64,000 nt of DNA from Acidobacteriota bacterium (GCA_020199905.1 JAIVJS010000026.1:1-64000), one strand, 5' to 3'. Counted from the first letter of the stretch, positions 26,125 to 35,536 are shown. Numbers and translations are program-made. Notes: generated by a model not told the origin, from the letters alone.

Positions 26125-27194
26125 GCCGGGATCGGCTCCAGGCGCGATACCCGGGGAGACAGGCTCTCGGCGCCTCGCTCCGTGACGAGGATGTCGTCCT
26201 CGATCCGGACGCCGAAGCGGCCCAGGAGATAGATGCCCGGCTCCGACGTGAACGTCATTCCCGGTTCCAGGATCGTCTGGTCGTGGCCGACCATGTAAGG
26301 CGGCTCGTGCACGTCGATCCCGAGACCGTGACCGAGCCGGTGCGTGAAGTACTCGCCGTATCCGGCGGCGTCGATCACCCGGCGCGCAGCGGCATCGACC
26401 TCCGAGCAGGGCACGCCGGGAGCGGCCGCCTCGATTCCCGCGGTCTGCGCGTCGAGCACGACGGACCAGATCTTCCGGTACTCGTCCGTCGGCGTGCCGA
26501 AGAAGGTCGAGCGCGTGATGTCGTAATAGTAGCCGCCCGGCCGGTCCCACGCGTCGATCAGCACGGCCTCGCCCGGCGACAGCGCGCGCGCCCCCGAGGC
26601 TCCATGGGGCAGCGCGGACGACGGGCCGAACTGCACGACGTTGTCTCCGCCGAAACGGCCGGAGATCTCCGCCTCGACGCTGCCCGAAACGAGGGACCCG
26701 AAGGCTCTCGCAAAACGGGGGATGGCCGAGGCGATCGCCTCACGGATGGCGTCGATCTCGTCTCGAGTCTTGACCATCCGGAGCGCCCCGAAAACCATGG
26801 CCGCGGAGACGCCCTTCCAGCCACTGCGCGCCCGAAGCAGCCTTTCGACGTCGTCGAACGCGGTGGAGGGCTCGATGGCGAGGGTGCCGGCCGAGGCGGG
26901 AAAGAGCGAAGCCGACAGCGCGAAGGGATCCTCCGTCTCGGCCCACGTGTGGATCTCCGCGACCGCCGACATTCCGCGAAGCCGATCGGCTTCGAAAGCC
27001 GGGCAGACGACGAACGGCTCGCGATCGCGGAACAGGAAGAGAGCCGTCAGGCGCTCGCTCCGGTGGAAGTCGATGCCGGTCAGGTAGAAGAGGTTCGAGG
27101 ACGGGGTCGCGAGGACTCCGTCGGCGGAGAGGCTCCGGAGGCGGTCTCGCATCGCCGCCAGCCGGCGGGCATAAACTGAGCGATCGAAGGGCAT
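26121..27194 (-). CDS. Xaa-Pro aminopeptidase-like M24 peptidase
   Basis: This 357-residue protein has an N-terminal creatinase-like domain (about 1-125) and a C-terminal pita-bread domain. The ligands are Asp in VLIDAWDRPGG, Asp in YYYDITRS, His in RLGHGLGIDVHEPP, Glu in TSEPGIYL and Glu in VRIEDDILV. The usual D-x-G of the first motif is D-A-W here, which is unusual. It probably removes N-terminal residues before proline in the cytoplasm. A TACGAT box lies 6 nt upstream of the ATG, with no Shine-Dalgarno. It is coupled to the TPR gene. Confidence 0.9.
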   Translation of the reverse strand: MPFDRSVYARRLAAMRDRLRSLSADGVLATPSSNLFYLTGIDFHRSERLTALFLFRDREPFVVCPAFEADRLRGMSAVAEIHTWAETEDPFALSASLFPASAGTLAIEPSTAFDDVERLLRARSGWKGVSAAMVFGALRMVKTRDEIDAIREAIASAIPRFARAFGSLVSGSVEAEISGRFGGDNVVQFGPSSALPHGASGARALSPGEAVLIDAWDRPGGYYYDITRSTFFGTPTDEYRKIWSVVLDAQTAGIEAAAPGVPCSEVDAAARRVIDAAGYGEYFTHRLGHGLGIDVHEPPYMVGHDQTILEPGMTFTSEPGIYLLGRFGVRIEDDILVTERGAESLSPRVSRLEPIPA

Positions 27195-27200
27195 TTCCGG

Positions 27201-27206
27201 ATCGTA
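27201..27206 (-). promoter_or_regulatory. -10 box for a leaderless M24 peptidase transcript
   Basis: The minus strand reads TACGAT, 6 nt, then ATG. There is no Shine-Dalgarno between them. Confidence 0.45.
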
Positions 27207-27223
27207 GCAGAGGGTCCTGGTGA

Positions 27224-27300
27224 GTTTTCGGTTCTCAGTTCTCCGTTCTCGGTCCGAGGTTTCCGGGGGCTCACACGACTCTCAACTCTCGGACTCTGAA
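27224..27300 (+). repeat. Type-C heptad arrays between the M24 gene and the Oar-like receptor
   Basis: The first array (27224-27258) reads GTTTTCG, GTTCTCA, GTTCTCC, GTTCTCG, GTCCGAG. A second, shorter one follows at 27278-27298: ACTCTCA, ACTCTCG, GACTCTG. The rest of this 308-nt gap holds the receptor promoter and no recognisable gene. Confidence 0.75.
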
Positions 27301-27428
27301 CCTCCGGCTCCGTGTCCGTTCCTGCCCCACCGGGGCGGGCAGTCCCCCGCGGCGGCTCCGAACGGATCGGCAGGTTTCAGTTTCCCAAATCGGAAATGGG
27401 TTAATTGGATGCAAATCCAAAAACTTGA

Positions 27429-27456
27429 TTGACGCGGCCTCCTCCCGGGATAGAGT
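27429..27456 (+). promoter_or_regulatory. Possible promoter of the Oar-like receptor
   Basis: TTGACG (27429-27434), 16 nt, TAGAGT (27451-27456). It lies in a locally AT-richer stretch about 50 nt upstream of the chosen ATG. Confidence 0.35.
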
Positions 27457-27502
27457 CTCGCCCGAATAACCTGTGTTTCAACAACTTACGCGTCGGGCGG
27501 AG

Positions 27503-29995
27503 ATGGCTTTCATCTTGCAAGACTTCCGGATCTCACGGATCGTTCCGCTCGCCCTCGCGGTTCTCGCGATGGCCGGCCTCGCTCTCGGGCAGGCCCAGAG
27601 CGGGAACATCTACGGGAAAGTCATCGCTGAGGATGGGAGCGCGCTCCCAGGCGCCCAGGTGACTCTCACCGGCGGGGGGGCGACTCAGGTTTTTACGACA
27701 GACGCACGTGGCGATTTCCGCTTCTTGAATCTCGCACCGGGAGACTTCTACAACGTCCGCGTGGAGCTTCCGGGCTTCAGTACTGTTGACCAGAAGGCCG
27801 TGTCCGTCAACCTCGGCCGCAACACCGAAATGCGAGTCGGCCTCAAACTGACCAAGGTCGAGGCGAGCGTGACGGTTTCCGGCGAGGCGCCGCTTCTCGA
27901 CACACGAAAAGTTGGTACGGGTGCGACGATCACGCGTTCCGAAATGGACATGATCCCGAGCGCGCGAGACCCGTGGGTCGTGATGCAGACAGTTCCCGGC
28001 GTCCAGATCGACCGGTTGAACGTCGGGGGAAATCAGAGCGGCCAGCAGTCCATCTTCGTCGCCAAGGGCGCTCAGACCACTCAGGGAGCCTGGAACCTCG
28101 ACGGTGTGACGGTCTCGGACATGGCGTCGGGCGCGTCGTCACCGACTTACTGGGACTTCGACGCCTTCCAGGAGTTTCAGGTCGTCACCGGCGGGAACGA
28201 TCCCGCGATTGCGACCGCCGGGGTGACTTTCAACATGGTCACCAAGCGTGGCACCAACGACGTGCACGGTACGGCGCGTGTCTTCATCACCGATCCCGCA
28301 TGGCAGGCTCACCCTTCGTTGACTGACGAGATGAAGGCGCAAGCCGCAGCGGGCAATGGCAACTTCGTGGGGAGCCAGATCACCGGAATCCAGGATTACG
28401 GTCTCGAGGTCGGTGGGCCGGTTCTTCGCGACCGTCTCTGGCTCTGGGGATCCTACGGACGCCAGCAGGTCGACCTGACCACGGTCACGAACTTTCCGGA
28501 CAAGACGACTCTCGAGGACGTCAACGGAAAGTTGAACTTCCAGGTCGTCCCGAGCAACGCTATCACCGGTTTCTATCTCCGCGGAGACAAGCGCAAGCAG
28601 GGTCGCAGCGCGTCCATCACGCGGCCGCCGGAGACGACGGTCGACCAGAAGGGCCCGACGGCGCTCTACAAGATCGAGGACAACCAGGTGTTCTCTTCGA
28701 GCCTGGTGGCGGACGCGTTCTACTCGTATCTCGACGAAGGCTTCCAGCTCGTGCCGCAGGGCGGTCTCAACCGGCAGACCTTCCAGGACTCGGGCGCCGT
28801 GTGGCACACGTACGCCGTCGGGGCGTCGCGCAAGACCCTCGCGCGCCTCTCCTACGCGCGGTACGCGAATCAGCTCGGGGCCGGCTCTCCCGTCAGCCCG
28901 CTGTCCGCGATTCCCGGTGTCGCTTACGCCTACTACCCGTGGAATGACGCCAACAGCAACCGCCTCATCGATGCGGGCGAGCTCGACACGTCGGGCACGG
29001 CGATCCGGACGATCAACTTCAACCCGGCGAATCCTTCCGCGCCGGTCTCGGTGCACCGGATCGATCCAAACTTGAAGTCCCAGAAGACCGACGAGGTCGT
29101 GGCGGGAGTGGGACACGAGCTGCTCCCGAACTTCGCGGTCGACGTCGCCTACACGTATCGTCACTCCAAAGACTACTGGTTCAGTCATCGAATCGGACTG
29201 ACGGACGCCGACTATCACCTCGACCATACCGTTACCGGCACACTGCCCGACGGCACCCCCTACAGCGCTCCGATCTACTCGATCAACGGGGGCCGGGCCG
29301 CCGTGCCGTCCGGCTTCATCGCGGAGAACCGTCCAAACTACTCGCAGGACTTCAATGGAGCCGAGCTGACACTGAACAAGCGCCTCTCGTCGGGCTGGCT
29401 GATGCGCGGGAGCTTCGCCTACAACGATTCGAAACAGAAGGTTGGCCGGGGCGCCTGCGTCGACCCGACGAACGGGATCTCCGGGACGTTCACGGCCTTC
29501 GGCGGCGAAGACTCCGTCCCGGGCATCTGCGCGGACGGCGGTCTCGTCGCGCCGAACGCGGGCGGCGGCTCGGGCAGCTTCGGCAACGTCAACCTGCAGT
29601 CCAAGTGGCAGTTCAACGTCAGCGGCGCCTATCAGCTGCCGCTCGGGTTCACGGTGGCGGGCAACTTCTACGGCCGGCAGGGATATCCGATCGCGTATTA
29701 CGTGATTGACGCGACATCCGCGGATGGAATCTCCCGCCGCGCGTACGCCACCAAAGTCGACGCGGACAGGTACGGCTGGGCTCACCAGCTCGACCTGCGG
29801 GTCGACAAGGCCATTCCTATCACCTCCACCATCACGGCATCTCTCGCGGTCGATTTCTTCAACGTGTTGAACGACATCACGATTACGCAGCGGAATTCGC
29901 GCCTCCTGCAGGCCTCGAAGACGACCGGAACGAACACGATCTTCGAGACGCAGTCTCCTCGGATCCTTCGTTTTTCCGGACGGATTTCGTTCTAG
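27503..29995 (+). CDS. Oar-like TonB-dependent outer-membrane receptor
   Basis: This is an outer-membrane transporter of about 830 residues. After a signal peptide ending near ALGQAQS comes a carboxypeptidase-regulatory-like beta domain (GNIYGKVIAEDGSALPGAQ through about residue 110), then a plug region (about 120-240), and a beta barrel that ends in FSGRISF with the terminal Phe needed for barrel assembly. This architecture is common and expanded in Acidobacteriota. The ATG at 27503 is used; a GTG at 27473 would add ten residues. The substrate is unknown. It is followed by a strong terminator, so it is probably monocistronic. Confidence 0.9.
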   Translation: MAFILQDFRISRIVPLALAVLAMAGLALGQAQSGNIYGKVIAEDGSALPGAQVTLTGGGATQVFTTDARGDFRFLNLAPGDFYNVRVELPGFSTVDQKAVSVNLGRNTEMRVGLKLTKVEASVTVSGEAPLLDTRKVGTGATITRSEMDMIPSARDPWVVMQTVPGVQIDRLNVGGNQSGQQSIFVAKGAQTTQGAWNLDGVTVSDMASGASSPTYWDFDAFQEFQVVTGGNDPAIATAGVTFNMVTKRGTNDVHGTARVFITDPAWQAHPSLTDEMKAQAAAGNGNFVGSQITGIQDYGLEVGGPVLRDRLWLWGSYGRQQVDLTTVTNFPDKTTLEDVNGKLNFQVVPSNAITGFYLRGDKRKQGRSASITRPPETTVDQKGPTALYKIEDNQVFSSSLVADAFYSYLDEGFQLVPQGGLNRQTFQDSGAVWHTYAVGASRKTLARLSYARYANQLGAGSPVSPLSAIPGVAYAYYPWNDANSNRLIDAGELDTSGTAIRTINFNPANPSAPVSVHRIDPNLKSQKTDEVVAGVGHELLPNFAVDVAYTYRHSKDYWFSHRIGLTDADYHLDHTVTGTLPDGTPYSAPIYSINGGRAAVPSGFIAENRPNYSQDFNGAELTLNKRLSSGWLMRGSFAYNDSKQKVGRGACVDPTNGISGTFTAFGGEDSVPGICADGGLVAPNAGGGSGSFGNVNLQSKWQFNVSGAYQLPLGFTVAGNFYGRQGYPIAYYVIDATSADGISRRAYATKVDADRYGWAHQLDLRVDKAIPITSTITASLAVDFFNVLNDITITQRNSRLLQASKTTGTNTIFETQSPRILRFSGRISF

Positions 29996-30018
29996 TCGGT
30001 CTTCCGATCTCTGATCAG

Positions 30019-30053
30019 GCCCGGCGGGCGACCCCGCCGGGCTTCCTGTTCTT
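30019..30053 (+). terminator. Rho-independent terminator after the Oar-like receptor
   Basis: A perfect 10-bp stem (GCCCGGCGGG at 30019-30028 and CCCGCCGGGC at 30033-30042) with a CGAC loop, followed by the T-rich tract TTCCTGTTCTT. It starts 24 nt after the receptor stop. Confidence 0.88.
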
Positions 30054-30184
30054 GCGATATCCGAGCGGGTATCCGCCGGCCGTCTCCGCAATCTCCGCTT
30101 GCCACGTCCGACCGCCGTGTCGGCCGAGAGTTGCGCGCCCCGTGTTCCGGGGAGAAGATAAGACCCGCGTTAGGAGGAGTGGCC

Positions 30185-32329
30185 ATGCGCTCGGTGATCC
30201 GACTCTTCTGCAGCCTTTTCACCGCGAGCCTCCTCGTCGGCGCTTCCCCATCGGGAGATAAACCGACCCCGGAGCGGGGGGTCCGCGAAGAATCTCGTGT
30301 CGTTGTCGTCGAGGTACCTGTCAATGTGGTCGCCGGCGACGGACGGCCGGTGCAGGGCCTGACGGCCGCAGACTTCCAGGTCTTCGACGACGGGAAGGCG
30401 CAAACGATTACTGGCTTCGAAGTCCTCGATCAGCGAGCGCCGCTTCCAGCCCGCGCCGCGGCCGATTCCGCGATCAATCCCGCTGCGCGCCGGCACTTCC
30501 TGCTGGTGTTTGATCTCTCTTTCGCGTCTGCCCGCGGTGTCGTGGCGGCCCGCAAGTCGGCCCGGGACTTCGTCGTGAATCGAATGAAGGAGCTCGATAC
30601 TGCCGCCGTCGCAACGTACTCGGTCGAGACGGGCTTTCGACTGCTGATCCCGTTCACCGGGGACCGCTCGCAGCTCGCGGCGACTCTCGAGACGCTCGGA
30701 CTTCCCAATCTCGCACAACGATCGCCGGACCCAGTCGGGTTCCTCGTGGCCCTGCCGAACCGGACCAGCGACGGGCCCTTCGCGACAGCGGGCAACTCGG
30801 GAGACGCGATCGACGCCGCCATGGGGGAGACGATTGAGAACATCCAGACGATGTACCAGAAGAGCGCACGCTCTATCTACCGAGATCGCGTCACTCGGAT
30901 GCTCGATTCCTTCGCCAAGCTCGCGGTGTCGCTCGACGCGGTCCCGGGGCGCAAGCACATTTTGTATCTCTCAGAGGGATTCGACAGCCGCGAGCTCTCA
31001 GGGGGAACGGGCCCTAACGCGGGTGCGAAAGAGGGCGAGTGGGCGCTCCGAGGCCAAACGTGGAAACTCGACAATGACGTCCGCTACGGGAACACGGACC
31101 TGAAGGAGATGATGACGCGGGCGTTGGCTCTCTTCAACCGCTCGGACTGCACGATTCACTCCATCGACATCGGAGGTCTTCGAACCAATGTCTCGGTCGT
31201 GACCACGGAGAGTCCGGTGGACGGGCAGGAGTCCCTGTACGCTATGGCCGAGCAGACCGGAGGGGTGTTCCTGAAGAACGCGAACGACCTCGGGCCCGGG
31301 CTGGAGAAGCTGCTCGAACGCACGGGCCTCGTCTACGTCCTCGCCTTTCAGCCCGTTCGCATCCCCGAGAATGGCAAATTCCACACGCTGAAGGTCAAGG
31401 TAAAAGATCGATCCTGGCGCGTTTCCGCTCGCAGCGGGTATTACGAGCCGAAGACCCACCAGCAGCTGACGCCGATCGAGCGAAAGCTCGTAATGACGTC
31501 GGCAATCGCCTCCGCGACCCCGAAGTCCGACCTGCCGGCGTGGGTGGTCGCCGTGCCGTTTCCGAATGGAAAAGATCCAGCGCGCGTTCCCGTCGTCGTG
31601 GAGATCCCGGGCGACCGGCTGCTCGCGAAGCACGACGGTCCGGCGATGAACGTCGAGGTGACGGTCTATGCGATCGACGCGAAAGGCACGACGCGCGACT
31701 TCCTCTACCAGCCGGTGGGACTCGACCTCACCCGGGTGCGGAGCACGCTCCAGAACGGCGGGCTCAAGATTTACGGGGAACTCGCCCTGCCCCCGGGCCA
31801 GTACATGCTTCGCACTCTCGTCCGCGACGCGGAGACGGACCGTTTCGGCGTCACCGTGAGCGCGTTGAACGTACCTTCCGACCCGGCCGCGGCGTTTGCC
31901 CTGCCTCCTCTCTTTCTGGAGGAGGGGCGCCAGTGGATCATGGTGAAGGCCAAGCCGCACGGAACAGCACCAGCTGTCGCCTCCGAGTACCCGTTCTCGA
32001 TAGACGGCGAGGCTTTCATCCCGACGGCGCTGGCGGGAACGAGCCGGAGCGGTGAGGCCATGCAGGTCTGCATGATCGGTTACAACTTTTCGCAGACCTC
32101 GGATCTGCAGTACACCGGGCGCGCCATCGGAGTCGACGGGAAGACGCATGGACGGGTCGAGTTGAAACTCCTCAAGGCCTCGGATCGCGAGCACACCGGT
32201 GCGCGCAAGCTCCTGCTCCAGGTGAAGACGTGGGGCCTCGATCCCGGACGCTATGCGTTGAACGTCAGGCTCGATGACGCCAAAGCCGGAAGGACGGCCG
32301 AGAACTCGTTCCCCTTCGACGTGAAGTGA
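30185..32329 (+). CDS. Secreted VWFA-related protein (acidobacterial family)
   Basis: This 714-residue protein has a signal peptide (MRSVIRLFCSLFTASLLVGA). The N-terminal block VPVNVVAGDGRPVQGLTAAD, then FQVFDDGKAQTITGFEV, followed by a von Willebrand A domain (LLVFDLSFASARGV with a partial MIDAS; YLSEGFDSREL), is the layout of the VWFA-related family greatly expanded in Acidobacteriota. The C-terminal 300 residues are unassigned beta-rich sequence. AGGAGG at 30172-30177, 7 nt before the ATG, fixes the start. The broken sulfatase-like gene starts 2 nt downstream and probably shared its operon. The cellular role is unknown. Confidence 0.9.
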   Translation: MRSVIRLFCSLFTASLLVGASPSGDKPTPERGVREESRVVVVEVPVNVVAGDGRPVQGLTAADFQVFDDGKAQTITGFEVLDQRAPLPARAAADSAINPAARRHFLLVFDLSFASARGVVAARKSARDFVVNRMKELDTAAVATYSVETGFRLLIPFTGDRSQLAATLETLGLPNLAQRSPDPVGFLVALPNRTSDGPFATAGNSGDAIDAAMGETIENIQTMYQKSARSIYRDRVTRMLDSFAKLAVSLDAVPGRKHILYLSEGFDSRELSGGTGPNAGAKEGEWALRGQTWKLDNDVRYGNTDLKEMMTRALALFNRSDCTIHSIDIGGLRTNVSVVTTESPVDGQESLYAMAEQTGGVFLKNANDLGPGLEKLLERTGLVYVLAFQPVRIPENGKFHTLKVKVKDRSWRVSARSGYYEPKTHQQLTPIERKLVMTSAIASATPKSDLPAWVVAVPFPNGKDPARVPVVVEIPGDRLLAKHDGPAMNVEVTVYAIDAKGTTRDFLYQPVGLDLTRVRSTLQNGGLKIYGELALPPGQYMLRTLVRDAETDRFGVTVSALNVPSDPAAAFALPPLFLEEGRQWIMVKAKPHGTAPAVASEYPFSIDGEAFIPTALAGTSRSGEAMQVCMIGYNFSQTSDLQYTGRAIGVDGKTHGRVELKLLKASDREHTGARKLLLQVKTWGLDPGRYALNVRLDDAKAGRTAENSFPFDVK

Positions 32330-32330
32330 A

Positions 32331-32705
32331 GTGGGCCGCGGCGCGGCGCGGATGGCGAGCCTCGCCCTGGCGCTCGTTATCGCGGCCGGGGGATGCCGCC
32401 GGACCACGTTTCCGGCGGCCCCCGTTTTCGTCATCTCGATCGACACGCTCCGGGCGAACCACGTTCCCGCCTACGGCTACAAGGGCGTCGAGACGCCGGC
32501 CTTAGATGCTCTCGCCACAGACGGAGTCGTGTTCGAGATCGCCATCGCTCAGGTTCCTGACCCTGCCGTCACACGCGGTCCTCTTTACGGGTCAGCTCCC
32601 GTTCGTCAACGGAGTCCGCGACAACCTCGGATATCGGCTCGCGAAGGGCGCGAAGACCCTGGCGGGAGAGCTGCGGAGTCGCGGGTACTCGACGGGAGGC
32701 GCGCT
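32331..32705 (+). pseudogene. Sulfatase-like gene, frameshifted and truncated
   Basis: A GTG start gives a lipoprotein-like signal (MASLALALVIAAGGC, preceded by seven residues) and then the alkaline phosphatase/sulfatase-superfamily start PVFVISIDTLRANH, AYGYKGVETPALDALATDG. At about 32553-32556 the family reading continues one frame over (LTLPSHAVLFTGQLPFVNGV, then RDNLGYRLAKGAKTLAGEL and STGGAL), consistent with a 2-nt deletion or 1-nt insertion. Homology ends at about 32705, exactly where core repeat copy 3 begins; the remaining several hundred codons are absent. A sequencing error could explain the frameshift but not the truncation. Confidence 0.82.
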
Positions 32706-32772
32706 GGTTGACCGCGGAGTACCGCGGCCGTCTCGCTTCCGTTGGTCGCTCGGCTCCCGGCTCCCGTGCCCG
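32704..32772 (-). repeat. Dispersed core repeat, copy 3, at the broken sulfatase-like gene
   Basis: On the minus strand this reads GGGAGCC, GGGAGCC, then GAGCGACCAACGGAAGCGAG, then ACGG, CCGCGG, TACT, CCGCGG, TCAAC. The core is nearly identical to copy 2. It fills the space between the truncated sulfatase-like frame and the gpmI stop. Confidence 0.87.
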
Positions 32773-32778
32773 AGGCGC

Positions 32779-34308
32779 CTACTCGTCCAGCAGCAGGCTC
32801 CTTCCGGTCATTTCCCAGGGCTCGGGGATTCCCTGCAGCGCCAGGAGCGTCGGGGCGACGTCGCCGAGAGAGCCTCCCTCGCGAAGGAGCCGCACCGCCG
32901 GAGCGCCCCTGAGGAGAAAGGGGACCGGGTTGGCCGTGTGCGCGGTGTGGGGCTGGCCCGTCGTCTCGTCGAGCATCTGTTCCGCGTTGCCGTGGTCGGA
33001 CGTCATCGCGAGGATCGCTCCCGCCCCGTCGGCCGCCGCTTCGAGCCGGCCGAAGCAGGCATCGAGCGTCTCGATCGCCGCAATCGTCTCGGCGATCATT
33101 CCGGTGTGGCCGACCATGTCGGCGTTGGCGTAGTTGACGACGTATGCGGGCGCGCGATCGGCCTCGAGCGCGCGGACGACTTCGGCGGTGATCTCGGCCG
33201 CGCTCATCTGGGGGTGGAGGTCGTAGGTGGCGCCGCGCCAGGAGGGGACCAGGACGCGCTCTTCGCCGGGGAAGGCGGCTTCGACGCCCCCGTTGAAGAA
33301 GTACGTGACGTGGGCGTACTTTTCCGTTTCCGCCACGCGGAGATTAGCGATGCCGTGCGCGCCCCAGACCTCGGCGAGAATCTTTCGCAGGACGACCGGC
33401 GGAAACGCCACCGGAAGACCGAACTCCTTCTTGTACTCCGTGAACGTCGCGAGGGTCAGGTCCGGCTGCGGCCCGCGCGGGAAGCCGTCGAAGGCCGGAT
33501 CCGCGAGCGCGCGTGTCAGCTGGCGCGCCCGGTCCGCGCGGAAGTTGAAGAAGACCGCGGCGTCGCCGTCCGAGATTTTCGGGGAAGGGGACCCTTCGCT
33601 TCCGATGACGGTCGGAACGATGAATTCGTCGCTCTCGCCGGCCGCATACGCGTTCTCGACCGCCTCGCGCGCCGTCGCGGCCCTCCGCCCGTCTCCGTTT
33701 CTCAGGGCGGCCCAGGCGAGCGCGATCCGTTCCCAGTGCTGGTCCCGGTCCATCGCGTAGTAACGGCCTACGACGCTCGCGATCGACCCGCCGGTTCGCG
33801 CCAGCACCGCCTCGAGCTCGGCCAGGTACGCCAGCGCGGACCGGGGCGGCGTATCCCGCCCGTCCGTGAACGCGTGGACCCGGACTCGCGGGACCCGCGC
33901 CCGTTGCGCGAGCTCCAGGAGCCCGAAGAGGTGCCTGACGTGCGAATGGACCCCGCCATCCGAGAGCAGACCCATCACGTGGAGCGTGGAGCCGGGTGCC
34001 CGCGCCGCCTCGGCCACGGCGACCAGAGCGGGGTTGGAGAAAAAGGATCCGTCGCGCAGGGTCAGGTCGATGCGCAGGAGGTCCTGGGGGACCATGCGCC
34101 CGGCGCCGAGATTCAGGTGCCCGACCTCGGAGTTTCCCATCAGGCCCGCAGGGAGGCCGACCGGTTCACCGGACGCGTCGAGCGTGGTCGCGGGGCAGCT
34201 CGCGATCCAGCGGTCGAAGACAGGGGTGCGGGCGCTCGTGATCGCGTTGCCGCGGGAGGGGGGCGCGATTCCCCATCCGTCGCAGATGACGAGGACGACC
34301 GGCCGCAT
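32779..34308 (-). CDS. gpmI: 2,3-bisphosphoglycerate-independent phosphoglycerate mutase
   Basis: This 509-residue enzyme interconverts 3- and 2-phosphoglycerate in glycolysis. It has the alkaline-phosphatase-fold motifs: ICDGWG (metal Asp), MGNSEVGHLNLGAGR with the phosphorylated Ser, FTDGRDTPP, NFRADRARQLTRAL, NYANADMVGHTG and TSDHGNAEQM. Its length is normal for the family. The ATG shares a base with the stop of the GH57 gene (TGATG), placing it at the end of the alpha-glucan operon. Confidence 0.97.
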   Translation of the reverse strand: MRPVVLVICDGWGIAPPSRGNAITSARTPVFDRWIASCPATTLDASGEPVGLPAGLMGNSEVGHLNLGAGRMVPQDLLRIDLTLRDGSFFSNPALVAVAEAARAPGSTLHVMGLLSDGGVHSHVRHLFGLLELAQRARVPRVRVHAFTDGRDTPPRSALAYLAELEAVLARTGGSIASVVGRYYAMDRDQHWERIALAWAALRNGDGRRAATAREAVENAYAAGESDEFIVPTVIGSEGSPSPKISDGDAAVFFNFRADRARQLTRALADPAFDGFPRGPQPDLTLATFTEYKKEFGLPVAFPPVVLRKILAEVWGAHGIANLRVAETEKYAHVTYFFNGGVEAAFPGEERVLVPSWRGATYDLHPQMSAAEITAEVVRALEADRAPAYVVNYANADMVGHTGMIAETIAAIETLDACFGRLEAAADGAGAILAMTSDHGNAEQMLDETTGQPHTAHTANPVPFLLRGAPAVRLLREGGSLGDVAPTLLALQGIPEPWEMTGRSLLLDE

Positions 34309-35519
34309 CACGCGCCGAGCGGCCGGGCAGCGGGACTCCGGCGGGCGGGCGTCGTCACGCGATGCTCGAGGTCCGAGACGACGTGCATGAACGCCATGTA
34401 CGCCTCGTAGGGAGAGTCGAAAGGCGAGAAATACGCGTGGACCTCGCCGTCGCCGTACGACTTCGTGGCCATGTAATAGAAGTGATCGGAGGTCGTGAGC
34501 CGCCGGAAGTCGCGCATCGCCGTGTCGGACCCCGATGCCTTTGCGCGGTCCTCGAGGGCAAAAAGGCGCCGGAGCGCGTCCCGCTGGAGGTCGTTGCCCT
34601 GCCAGGCGGACAGGTCGCGCGCTTCGTCCGCCCAGGAGAGCAGGCGAGGCGCGGAGAGCCGGTCGCGCGCCGGAAGCGCCGCGATCGCCTGCGAAGGGGT
34701 CAGGAACCGGGCCCCCGGCCGTGACAGGTACAGCTCGACCCAGGCCTCGAAGAACTGAAAGATCCCCGTCTCCTTCCACTGGTGCTCGCCGAACGTCTCG
34801 AAATCCATGAAGAGCGAAAGGATCTCGCCCGTCAGCGCGCCGACCCAGCGGTCGTACTTCTCGGAGGTCAGAGGGTGCTCCTTCCACGTCCGATTTGAGA
34901 AACGGAACGCGATGTCGTCCGAGAGCCGGTAGTCGCGGAGAAGGAGCGGCAGGCCTCCCGGGGTCGCGGCGCTATAGACGTGGTCGGGCGACAAGGGCCC
35001 TAAGAGGGGCTCGACGCCATCCGCCAGCACTCCAGCGTATCCGCGCTCCTCGAGATACCGCGCGAGGTCGTCGGAGTAGATGAGCTCCGTGTTTCGAAAC
35101 ACTCGCGGCTCGACGCCGAAGTCCTCGCGAACGCGTTCCCGGTGGAGCTCGATCTGGGCCTGGAACTCGGCCGTTGAAGCGAGCCACGCGAGCGAGTGGT
35201 GAGAGGTCTCGGCCAGGAACTCGACGCGGCCCGTGGCGGCGAGCTCCTGGAAGGCCTTCCGAACTTCCGGTGCGAAGTCCCGAAACTGCTGCAGGAGGCA
35301 CCCGGACAGGGAGAAGGACACGGAGAACGCCGGATGCCGCTCGAGCAGCCGCATCAGCATGGCGGTCGCGGGCAGGTAGCACTTGTCCGACACGCGGCGG
35401 AGCAGGGCCCGGTTCTTGTCGTCGTCGAAGTAGCGATGTTCGCGGCCGATGTCGAAATAGTTGTAAGGCCGCAGCCGGTACGGCTGGTGAACCTGAAAGT
35501 AGAGACAGACGGGAATCAT
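34308..35519 (-). CDS. GH57-family alpha-amylase / glucan hydrolase
   Basis: This 403-residue glycoside hydrolase has the GH57 start CLYFQVHQPYRLRPYNYF (HQP motif), a VFRNTELIYSDD segment that probably holds the nucleophilic Glu, and LFMDFETFGEHQW with the likely acid/base Asp. It has no signal peptide, so it acts in the cytoplasm on alpha-glucan. It is coupled to gpmI by TGATG. The ATG lies 11 nt after a TACAAT box. The exact specificity (alpha-amylase, branching or glucanotransferase) is not certain. Confidence 0.9.
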   Translation of the reverse strand: MIPVCLYFQVHQPYRLRPYNYFDIGREHRYFDDDKNRALLRRVSDKCYLPATAMLMRLLERHPAFSVSFSLSGCLLQQFRDFAPEVRKAFQELAATGRVEFLAETSHHSLAWLASTAEFQAQIELHRERVREDFGVEPRVFRNTELIYSDDLARYLEERGYAGVLADGVEPLLGPLSPDHVYSAATPGGLPLLLRDYRLSDDIAFRFSNRTWKEHPLTSEKYDRWVGALTGEILSLFMDFETFGEHQWKETGIFQFFEAWVELYLSRPGARFLTPSQAIAALPARDRLSAPRLLSWADEARDLSAWQGNDLQRDALRRLFALEDRAKASGSDTAMRDFRRLTTSDHFYYMATKSYGDGEVHAYFSPFDSPYEAYMAFMHVVSDLEHRVTTPARRSPAARPLGA

Positions 35520-35530
35520 CGGGCGCGGGG

Positions 35531-35536
35531 ATTGTA
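35531..35536 (-). promoter_or_regulatory. -10 box upstream of the GH57 gene
   Basis: The minus strand reads TACAAT, 11 nt, then ATG, giving a predicted leader of only about 4-5 nt. It could allow transcription of GH57-gpmI apart from the upstream GT4 gene. Confidence 0.4.

Noticed and set aside
32506-34410. Long plus-strand frame through the sulfatase remnant and antisense to gpmI
   Set aside because: Only the first 200 nt resemble sulfatase; the rest is antisense shadow of gpmI.
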